Origin: Thiodiazotropha sp040507245
GTDB lineage: Bacteria > Pseudomonadota > Gammaproteobacteria > Chromatiales > Chromatiaceae
Direction of reading: 5' to 3'
DNA: 10,760 nt
Assembly: GCA_040507245.1 (NCBI GenBank)
Contig: JBEVVH010000122.1
Location: forward strand, 1-10,760
This document shows positions 1-6,028 of this stretch, one piece after another. The first letter of the stretch is position 1. Each line of letters begins with the position of its first letter. The notes beneath the pieces are model-generated. The model did not search any database, was not told the origin of the DNA, and saw nothing but the letters and a program-made list of their open reading frames with translations. A program made the position numbers and the translations under genes.

Positions 1-157
1 GGCGCCTACGGCTCGTCGGGTTTCCAGTATCGCCTCGCGACTACCGGGGACTACCCGCCTTCGCTTCGCTTTCCCTGGCTGGCAGCGGTGGTTTGAGGGG
101 CTCCTTAATTATTGAATTCAACAGCCTAGAGCAATGGCCCTTAATCTATAGTCCGGC
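1..157. other. Left-edge stretch without recognisable gene
   Basis: No gene with a start codon and a family match is visible here. Plus frame 1 is open from the window edge to a TGA at about 94-96, so a gene tail is possible, but the roughly 31 residues resemble no family I know. The stretch holds a spaced direct repeat (GACTACC at 39-45 and 49-55, separated by GGG). On the minus strand it has several GCGA/GAAA-type short loops that could belong to a structured RNA or an intergenic repeat. A 10-bp palindrome, TTGAATTCAA, lies at 112-121. No convincing promoter for the downstream gene could be picked. Confidence 0.3.
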
Positions 158-199
158 ATGACCCCCCGTCAAGACGCAAGAAATGATCCTCAGGACACC

Positions 200-1728
200 A
201 TGAACAATCAAAATCTCTATCTCCGCCTTGTTGGAAACCGGTTTTCCGAATCCCATGACCGGCCTTTCCTGATCATTCCCGGCCGTGACCCGCTGCGCTA
301 TTCAGCGCTCGATCACGAAACCGCACGCTTCGCCGCCCGGCTGCTCGAATTAGCCGTCAAACCCGGTGACCGGGTCATGGTGCAGGTCGACAAATCCGCG
401 GAATCGGTGCTGCTCTATCTCGCCTGTCTGCGGGTCGGGGCCATCTACATCCCGTTAAACACAGCCTATACTGCTGCGGAGATCGCCTACTTCATGGGAG
501 ACGCGGAGCCCCAGCTGTTCGTCTGCCAGCCCGCCAGTCGCGCGGCGATGGCAGAGGTAGCCGCAAACATCAGCGTACCCCATCTGCGCACCCTTGGCAC
601 TCAGGGGGACGGGGATCTACTCGATGGGCTGAGTCAACTCGACCCCTCGAACCAGGTGGTGGAGCGAAGCAGCGATGACATCGCCGCGATCCTCTACACC
701 TCAGGGACCACGGGACGCTCGAAGGGGGCCATGCTGAGCCACGCCAACCTGCAATCCAATGCTGAAGTGCTGCACGAGTACTGGCACTGGGACGATGCCA
801 ACGATGTGCTGCTGCACGCCCTGCCGGTGTTTCATGTGCATGGTCTGTTTGTTGCCCTGCACTGCGCTCTGCTGGGGGGGTCTCCGGTGCATTTTCTGAG
901 AAAATCGATCCGGACAGGATCGTCGATCTGCTGCCTGAATCCACCGTTATGATGGGTGTGCCCACCTTCTACACCCGCTTGCTGGCACACCAGAAGTTCA
1001 CCCGTGAACAGTGCCGCAGCATGCGCCTGTTCATCTCCGGCTCCGCCCCCCTGCTGGCGGAAACCCACCGGGATTTCGAGGCCCGCACCGGGTTTCGCAT
1101 CCTGGAACGCTACGGTATGACCGAGGCGGGGATGATCACCTCGAATCCCTATGACGGAGAGCGGGTGGCGGGCACCGTAGGCTTCCCCCTCCCCGAGGTC
1201 TCGGTGCGAATCGCGGATGCCGAGGGGCGCGAGCTGCCCCGAGGGGAGACCGGGGTACTGGAACTGCGCGGCCCGAATGTGTTCAAGGGCTACTGGCGTA
1301 TGCCGGAGAAGACCGAGGCGGAGTTCCGCGCGGACGGCTGGTTCATTTCCGGTGACAATGCGGTGATGGATGAAACCGGACGGGTCAGTATCGTCGGCCG
1401 GGCCAAGGACCTGATCATCTCGGGGGGCTATAACATCTATCCCAAGGAGATCGAGGCCGAGATCGACACCATTCCCGGGGTGCTGGAGTCCGCAGTGGTC
1501 GGAGTGCCTCATCCGGATTTTGGTGAAGGGGTGGCCGCCGTGGTGGTTGCCGACGGCAGCCGCACGCTGACCGCGGAGGACATCGTGCAGCCCCTGCAGG
1601 GCCGCCTGGCCCGTTTCAAACAACCCAAACGGGTGGTATTCGTCGAGGAACTGCCGCGCAACACCATGGGCAAGGTGCAGAAGGCCCAGTTACGCGAAAC
1701 CTACAAAGACAGCTTTACCCCCTCATGA
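200..1728 (+). pseudogene. matB: Malonyl-CoA synthetase-like AMP-forming acyl-CoA ligase, frameshifted
   Basis: This is an AMP-forming acyl-CoA synthetase, most like MatB, which makes malonyl-CoA from malonate, CoA and ATP in the cytoplasm. The ATP-binding P-loop YTSGTTGRSKG lies at about 695-727. After the break come the MatB-like MMGVPTFYTRLL, the ERYGMTE adenylate motif (1105-1125), the hinge region RAKDLIISGGYNIYP (1399-1443) and the catalytic lysine of NTMGKVQK (codon 1672-1674). The frame used from the start runs to TGA at 950-952, while the matching protein continues in the -1 frame from about 898-904. One missing base there would restore one enzyme of about 509 residues, normal for MatB. 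The ATG at 200 is preferred because AGGA precedes it; an in-frame ATG at 158 lacks a clear ribosome site. The stop overlaps the next gene by four bases. Substrate choice is inferred from overall similarity; another short dicarboxylate or acyl substrate is possible. Confidence 0.75.
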
Positions 1729-2168
1729 CCCCGGCCGAACTGGAGCAGCGCATCCGCGAGGGGATACCCCTGGCCGCACAGATGGACTTCCGGGTGTTGT
1801 CCCTCACCGACCACAGCATCCGGGTTCGGGGGGATGCTGAGGAAAACGTCAACGTCCACGGCACCGCCTTCGCAGGATCGCTCTACGCCGTCGCCACTCT
1901 GGCGGCCTGGGGCCTGGTGCGTTCACGCCTGCCGGATGGCGCCGACCTGGTGATGGCCGAAGCAAAAATACGCTAACTGCGGCCGATCGTGGGCGAGCTG
2001 AACGCGGAATGCCGAATCGAGACCGGGACCTTCAGCGAATTTCTGAGTTTGCTTTCAACCCGCGGAAAAGCACTTCTTGAGGCAGCGGTTGAAATGCCGG
2101 GACGAAGCGGTCCCGGCGCCCTTTTCGAGGCAAAACTGCACGCCCGCATGCGCCCGGCCGGAGAGTGA
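1725..2168 (+). pseudogene. YiiD C-terminal-type hotdog thioesterase, internal stop
   Basis: This is a small hotdog-fold protein of the putative thioesterase family found as the C-terminal domain of YiiD. The core signature is NVNVHGTAFAGSLYA at residues 41-55, with IPL at 14-16. As written it ends after 83 residues at TAA (1974-1976), directly after VMAEAKIR. The family normally has an aromatic residue here (IRYLRP). The same frame then continues cleanly with LRPIVGELNAECRIETG and on to TGA at 2166-2168, giving about 147 codons, the full family length. A single substitution of TAC or TAT to TAA explains this. The ATG overlaps the TGA of the synthetase gene (ATGA), so the two are translationally coupled. 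A thioesterase next to a CoA ligase suggests turnover of the same acyl-CoA pool; that is inference. As written the protein lacks half of its fold and is probably not functional. Confidence 0.72.
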
Positions 2169-2203
2169 ACATCAAGTCCGAAGCACCATCATCTTGGGTT
2201 TGC

Positions 2204-2232
2204 AAAAAAACAGCCGCCTGAAAAGGCGGCTG
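2204..2232 (-). terminator. Intrinsic terminator of the PEP-CTERM gene
   Basis: Read on the minus strand, CAGCCGCC and GGCGGCTG form an 8-bp GC-rich stem around a short T-rich loop, followed by a run of seven T (the A run at 2204-2210 on the plus strand). It lies about 50 bases after the stop of the PEP-CTERM gene. This is a textbook rho-independent terminator in the minus direction. Confidence 0.85.
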
Positions 2233-2282
2233 GAAGAGGCTTTCGAAAAGAGGAGAGCTTTACTTACACAACGTACTGAGCG

Positions 2283-2948
2283 TCACGCCTTTTTGCGGGC
2301 AAGCCGCGAGGCACCGAAACCGGCCAGACCCAGACCCAGACCCAGTAACATCAGACTGCTGGGTTCGGGAACGCTGACCTGGAAATTCTGTACGATTTTG
2401 TCGCCTTCCTGGACTACATCGACCAGCGGCGCAGTGAAATCCTGACCGATGAAGATACCGGTCGCCTCGACGGGCGCGGCACTCGGAGTCAGATTGGTGA
2501 AAATGGTGCTCCAGAGGCTGAAGTTCAGCACCGCGTAATACTGGCTGTTCAGGCTGAAATCGAATCCGTCGTATCCGGATCCTGCACGGCCATCGAAATT
2601 GATGAAATCGTCGACTCCGCCCACATCCTGGAACACGTAGGTCGCGTCAATCTGGCTGGCCTCGAAACGCACATCCACAACGCTGCCGCTGGCCAGATCG
2701 GTCAATGCAACCTGACCACCCCAGTTCCCCCGGAAGATAGTTCCGAAATCGTTGCCGGTCCAACGCACGGACCAGAGATCATAGGTGTCATTGCTCCAGA
2801 TGTAATAGCCTGCTGCATTACTGCTTGCCGCACCCGGTACGACTCCGAAATTTGCAGCCGTTTCACCGCTGTAAATGGGTGTGGCCTGAAGCGTCACGCT
2901 GAATGCCAAGGCGACTGTTGCCAGAGCTGCGCAAATGAATTTTTTCAT
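2283..2948 (-). CDS. PEP-CTERM sorting domain exported protein
   Basis: This is an exported protein of 221 residues. The N-terminus is a signal peptide (MKKF, then a hydrophobic stretch to about residue 20, with likely cleavage after the QA at 21-22). The C-terminus carries a complete PEP-CTERM sorting signal: VPEP at 193-196, a glycine- and leucine-rich membrane segment, then an arginine/lysine tail ending ASRLARKKA. In this family the exosortase cuts near the PEP motif, and such proteins usually go to the cell surface or exopolysaccharide matrix. The middle part is rich in aromatic, Asn, Asp and Gly residues, as in many beta-rich extracellular proteins, and I do not recognise a domain. An in-frame ATG exists at 2969, but GAGG at 2955-2958 sits six bases before the ATG at 2948, which fixes the start. 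It appears monocistronic, with its own terminator. No exosortase or EPS gene lies in this window. Confidence 0.88.
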   Translation of the reverse strand: MKKFICAALATVALAFSVTLQATPIYSGETAANFGVVPGAASSNAAGYYIWSNDTYDLWSVRWTGNDFGTIFRGNWGGQVALTDLASGSVVDVRFEASQIDATYVFQDVGGVDDFINFDGRAGSGYDGFDFSLNSQYYAVLNFSLWSTIFTNLTPSAAPVEATGIFIGQDFTAPLVDVVQEGDKIVQNFQVSVPEPSSLMLLGLGLGLAGFGASRLARKKA

Positions 2949-3045
2949 TAGGGACCTCGTTCCGATCATAATTTTTACAACTACCTCATCTACGCACCTC
3001 CTGTGCTAAATGATTCAAGTCGCTGTTATAAAAGAAGTAATCGTT

Positions 3046-3088
3046 AAAATCCCAGGATTTTATGTCGGCCCTGTAAATCCCCCCGACA
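3046..3088 (-). terminator. Possible weak terminator after the DUF3465 gene
   Basis: Two inverted repeats follow the DUF3465 stop on the minus strand. TGTCGG and CCGACA pair across 14 bases (3063-3088). AAAATCC and GGATTTT then form an almost loopless palindrome (3046-3061) whose right arm supplies a short T run. Stem strength is low and the T run is short, so termination here is only a suggestion. Confidence 0.3.
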
Positions 3089-3099
3089 CTGCTTGGCCC

Positions 3100-3549
3100 T
3101 TACTGATAGGTGCGCCCGGCATGTTTCAGCCAACCGTTCTCATGGCGGCCGCCCGGATCGTGATGTGTCCAGTGAACGACCCCCCCTTTTTCGTTCCACT
3201 CATACTCGCCGTAGAAAGCCACCCGGTCCCCCGTCTTCAGTTTGTTCAGTCGCTCGGCCAAATCGATATTGTGGGCCACCAGAAGGGAATGACCCGTGTC
3301 GAGACGCAGAAGAAATCGCTGATGGCGACTCCCAACCCGGTCATCAGGAAGCAATCTGTAGACCACCCCTTCACCCCGTACCTGCACATCGCTGAGACGA
3401 TTGCGGATGGCGTTATCCAACACTGAATCGGTAGAATCCCGGGAGGGCGGACTGTTTGCGGGAACAGGATCCGTGGTGTGACTGTTAAATTGATAACCGC
3501 CGGCCACTGCCAGCAGCGCCAGAATGATTCCGATCGTCGATTGTTTCAT
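3100..3549 (-). CDS. DUF3465 family exported protein
   Basis: The product is a 149-residue protein matching the uncharacterised DUF3465 family. Residues 1-20 form a hydrophobic signal peptide or membrane anchor, followed by a Pro/Ser/Asp-rich linker to about residue 45. The conserved domain holds the typical pattern: LLPDDRVGSRHQRF (66-79), AHNIDLA (92-98) and GEYEWNEKGGVVHWTHHDP (114-132), ending near W140 with HAGRTYQ. The clustered His, Trp and Asp residues suggest a binding site or small beta-barrel, but no function is established. It would act outside the cytoplasmic membrane. It is the last gene of a minus-strand series, 53 bases after the AI-2E family gene. The start is the only ATG before the hydrophobic segment, with AAAGG about a dozen bases upstream. 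Confidence 0.8.
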   Translation of the reverse strand: MKQSTIGIILALLAVAGGYQFNSHTTDPVPANSPPSRDSTDSVLDNAIRNRLSDVQVRGEGVVYRLLPDDRVGSRHQRFLLRLDTGHSLLVAHNIDLAERLNKLKTGDRVAFYGEYEWNEKGGVVHWTHHDPGGRHENGWLKHAGRTYQ

Positions 3550-3602
3550 TGGAAGGCCTTTGCAGTATGGAACCCGGTTACACCCACATAACCCATCGTG
3601 AA

Positions 3603-4625
3603 TCAGCCGAGCATCGCGCCATAACCCCGGGTATCCGGATTACTGTCCAGGACGATCTTCATCGCGATGGTCAACGGCACCGACAGGAACATCCCAACCG
3701 GTCCCAGGATCCAGCCCCAGAACACAAGGGATATGAACACGATCAGCGGAGACAGTCCCAAACCCTTACCCATGAAACGGGGTTCGATGACATTGCCGAC
3801 CACGCTGTTGATCAGGAGATAGGCTACCGCCGTCCAGGCGGCCATGGGCGAACCGAGCTGGATCAGGGCCAGCAGTATGGCCGGTACCGCGGCGATAATG
3901 GAACCGATGTTGGGAACATAGTTGAAGAGGAACGCCAGCATCCCCCAGAGCAGGGGATAGTCCACCCCCAGCAGAGCCAGCGAAACGGATACCAGGGCAC
4001 CGGTGAGCAGACTGGTCGAGGTCTTGATCACCATGTAACGCTTGATGCTCGAGGTGATGGCATCGACCCGCGCGAGGGTGCGCTCCGGGCTCTCCGCGTG
4101 GGTTTTGAGTTTGTTCTGGAACGCATTGGCCTCGACCAGCATGAACACCACGGTGATCAGAATCAGGAAGGCCTGGGTCAGCACGTTGCCCAGTCCGCTC
4201 ATCAGGCGCCCGGCCATGGCCATGATCTTGGCCGGATCGAAATAGGTGGTGAGCGACTGCAGATCCAGGTCGATTCCCTGGCTTGCGAGCCACTCCACCA
4301 GGTTGGCGCTCTTCAGCTTGAGATTCTCCTGATACTTCGGCAGGTTATTGGTGAAATCGTTGAGCGAGCCCCCGACCAGCCAGGCGATCAAAAGACCCAC
4401 GACCACGATCATGCCGATCACCAGTACCATCGCCAAGCCCCCCGGGACGCCCTTGTCCTTGAGGAAAAACAGGGGTGGCGCGGCAATCACTGCGATGAAC
4501 AGGGACAGCAGAAAAGGAATCAACAGGCTGTCCGCAGCCTTCATTCCCGCCACGATGATGACGAATGCGGCGGCGGCAATCAGAAACCGGGTCGTTGACG
4601 ACAGGGTCTGGGTGGGGTCGGACAT
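3603..4625 (-). CDS. AI-2E/PerM family membrane transporter
   Basis: This is a 340-residue polytopic membrane protein of the AI-2E exporter family (YhhT, PerM, TqsA type). Hydrophobic segments lie at about 14-50, 63-86, 148-166, 203-220, 225-256, 264-280 and 292-325, with a soluble loop at about 87-147. Family signatures are FNYVPNIGSIIAAVPA (235-250), NSVVGNVIEPRFMGKGLGLSP (273-293) and the FWGWILGPVGMFLSVPLT stretch (302-319). Members include an autoinducer-2 exporter and Na+/H+ antiporters, so the substrate here cannot be stated. The gene begins 12 bases after the lipoprotein stop, and a 10-bp palindrome GCGGATCCGC (4628-4637) fills that gap; no strong ribosome site is visible. Close spacing implies co-transcription with the lipoprotein upstream and DUF3465 downstream. 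The 349-codon open frame on the opposite strand is a high-GC shadow. Confidence 0.88.
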   Translation of the reverse strand: MSDPTQTLSSTTRFLIAAAAFVIIVAGMKAADSLLIPFLLSLFIAVIAAPPLFFLKDKGVPGGLAMVLVIGMIVVVGLLIAWLVGGSLNDFTNNLPKYQENLKLKSANLVEWLASQGIDLDLQSLTTYFDPAKIMAMAGRLMSGLGNVLTQAFLILITVVFMLVEANAFQNKLKTHAESPERTLARVDAITSSIKRYMVIKTSTSLLTGALVSVSLALLGVDYPLLWGMLAFLFNYVPNIGSIIAAVPAILLALIQLGSPMAAWTAVAYLLINSVVGNVIEPRFMGKGLGLSPLIVFISLVFWGWILGPVGMFLSVPLTIAMKIVLDSNPDTRGYGAMLG

Positions 4626-4637
4626 CGGCGGATCCGC

Positions 4638-5042
4638 TTACTTGAACACAGGTATGGGGCTGTAGAGATACCAGCTCTCCGCCTCTTCATCGTAGTGCCA
4701 GTCCTGCTGATCGGTCAGTTCCCGAACTACCTGAATGTCCTGCACCACATATTGGATGACCGCGGTCTGTACCGCCCGATCCTCGCCCAGCATGCTCGGT
4801 CCCTGAACGATCTCATAGTGGGTCACGCGTATGTTCTTCGAATCCGGGTTGATCACCGGATCATTGCGCGTCTCATCCGGTGGCAGAAAGTTATGCAACT
4901 GGCTGCCCGATGTCCAGCGCACCGACGCCTCGTAGCGCTTGAGGGTGCTTTCGAGGGTTTCCGCCCGCTTGTGTTCCCCCAGGGTCTGGCAGGCAGTCAC
5001 AAAGATGAGCAGGGATACCAGGGCAGACATTTTTCTGATCAC
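4638..5042 (-). CDS. Small predicted lipoprotein of unknown function
   Basis: I do not recognise the family. The product would be 134 residues with a lipoprotein signal peptide. The start is M(GTG)IRKM, followed by a hydrophobic core and the lipobox VTAC with Cys18 as the lipid-modified residue, then a short charged linker. The mature part is mixed alpha/beta with several Trp and Tyr residues near the C-terminus (QDWHYDEEAESWYLYSP). The GTG at 5040-5042 is chosen because AAGGAG at 5049-5054 sits six bases upstream. The ATG at 5030 is too far from that site, and the upstream ATG at 5114 would place about 28 unlikely residues before the signal peptide. It is followed after 12 bases by the AI-2E family gene and is probably co-transcribed with it. 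It should be anchored to the inner or outer membrane. Confidence 0.7.
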   Translation of the reverse strand: MIRKMSALVSLLIFVTACQTLGEHKRAETLESTLKRYEASVRWTSGSQLHNFLPPDETRNDPVINPDSKNIRVTHYEIVQGPSMLGEDRAVQTAVIQYVVQDIQVVRELTDQQDWHYDEEAESWYLYSPIPVFK

Positions 5043-5193
5043 GACGAACTCCTTGGTTGTTCCGGGCGCAGCGACTTTGAGCGGTGTCGCTGTGCCGATG
5101 ATAACGGGTTTCACTCAGGGCCTGACAGGTCCTGCCGAGACAAATCCTCGACCCTCGATCTGGATTTGCCTGGTATTGAACAGTTGGCGAGGG

Positions 5194-5802
5194 CTACACC
5201 ACCCGGTTGGGGATCACCCCACGCTGTTCCAGCGCGTCGATGATCTCAGCCACACAGTCCTCCACCTCCCGGTCACCGGTTTTGATGCTGATCTCGGGGT
5301 TGATGGGGGGTTCATAGGGGGAGGAAATACCGGTGAAATGGGGGATCAAACCGGCCCGGGCCTTTTTATACAGACCTTTGACGTCCCGGGATTCACATAC
5401 GTCCAGGGGACAATCCACATACACTTCGATGAAATCACCATGGGGCAGAAGTCCCCGAGCCCGCTGCCGGTCCTCACGGATCGGTGAGATGAACGCGGTC
5501 AGCGCAATCACCCCGGCGTCGACGAACAGTTTGGCCATCTCCGCAATTCGCCGTATGTTTTCGGTGCGGTCCTCGACGGTGAACCCCAGATCCTGGCACA
5601 GTCCGTGACGCACATTGTCGCCATCGAAGACATAGGTGCGGCAGCCCCGCTGATACAACTCCTCCTCCACCGCGTGGGCCAGGGTCGACTTACCGGATCC
5701 GGACAGTCCTGTGAACCAAAGCAGTTTGGCCCGGTGTTTGTTCATTTTCTCGCGCCGTTCACGGTTCACCGTGGCTTCGTGCCAGACAATGTTCTTATCC
5801 AT
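5194..5802 (-). CDS. cysC: Adenylylsulfate (APS) kinase
   Basis: APS kinase phosphorylates adenosine 5'-phosphosulfate with ATP to give PAPS, the activated sulfate used for assimilation or sulfation. The 202-residue length is normal for a single-domain bacterial CysC. The Walker A loop GLSGSGKST lies at 32-40. FDGDNVRHGL (59-68) and the conserved FISPIR (104-109, with Ser107 in the family's phospho-acceptor position) follow. The lid-region motif YVDCPLDVCESRDVKGLYKKA (128-148) and the P-S-P-Y-E-type substrate segment (SSPYEPP, 160-166) complete the pattern. No key residue is missing. It stands alone: no cysD, cysN or cysH is nearby, unlike the usual sulfate-activation operon. The lipoprotein gene starts about 150 bases downstream on the same strand, so co-transcription is possible but not shown. 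The gene faces away from the TraB family gene across a 226-base divergent region. Confidence 0.93.
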   Translation of the reverse strand: MDKNIVWHEATVNRERREKMNKHRAKLLWFTGLSGSGKSTLAHAVEEELYQRGCRTYVFDGDNVRHGLCQDLGFTVEDRTENIRRIAEMAKLFVDAGVIALTAFISPIREDRQRARGLLPHGDFIEVYVDCPLDVCESRDVKGLYKKARAGLIPHFTGISSPYEPPINPEISIKTGDREVEDCVAEIIDALEQRGVIPNRVV

Positions 5803-5896
5803 GTTCGAAGATACTCTGAGCTAAGGGTTGGGTGGATTGCGGTGCAGGGGGTCTGATGGCTTAAGTACCCGCCACGGACCGACCGAACGTCGCTAA

Positions 5897-5924
5897 ATTA
5901 TCAGAGAATACCGCATAATCAACA
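5897..5924 (-). promoter_or_regulatory. Candidate sigma70 promoter for cysC
   Basis: On the minus strand GATAAT (5897-5902) is a good -10 box, with TGTTGA (5919-5924) 16 bases upstream as a partial -35. It lies about 95 bases before the cysC start. This was judged by eye only, and AT-rich intergenic DNA gives chance matches. Confidence 0.35.
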
Positions 5925-5990
5925 GGGCCATTGTACGGACAAAGTAGCACCGGGCGGCAAATTCACTCTGCCACTGTCCGGCAACGCTGA

Positions 5991-5996
5991 TACAAT
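5991..5996 (+). promoter_or_regulatory. Candidate -10 box for the TraB family gene
   Basis: TACAAT, preceded by TGA, lies 32 bases before the ATG at 6029, a plausible -10 element for a short leader. No convincing -35 box is seen at the right distance, and no clear Shine-Dalgarno sequence precedes the ATG. Confidence 0.25.
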
Positions 5997-6028
5997 GCCC
6001 GGCTTTTGCAACAGCCTCTGTACAAACC

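Noticed and set aside
112..152. Promoter for the matB-like gene (TTGAAT with TATAGT)
   Set aside because: The spacing between candidate boxes is far from 16-18 bases, so I could not support a promoter.
895..906. Programmed -1 frameshift in matB
   Set aside because: There is no X XXY YYZ slippery site and no downstream stem at the expected place, and matB enzymes are not known to need frameshifting.
832..1623. Minus-strand open frame of 263 codons
   Set aside because: It is opposite the second half of the matB-like gene and has no plausible family content.
1974..1976. Stop-codon recoding in the thioesterase
   Set aside because: TAA is not used for selenocysteine or pyrrolysine and the expected residue is Tyr; a point change or error is simpler.
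2077..2445. Plus-strand open frame of 122 codons
   Set aside because: It runs through the thioesterase tail, the terminator and antisense to the PEP-CTERM gene, so it cannot be one real protein.
3549..4598. Long plus-strand open frame of 349 codons
   Set aside because: It is exactly antisense to the AI-2E family gene. Its product is dominated by Gln, His, Gly and Arg with no domain, typical of a high-GC shadow.
4695..5487. Two overlapping plus-strand open frames of 182 codons each
   Set aside because: They are opposite the lipoprotein and cysC genes, lack motifs and overlap each other.
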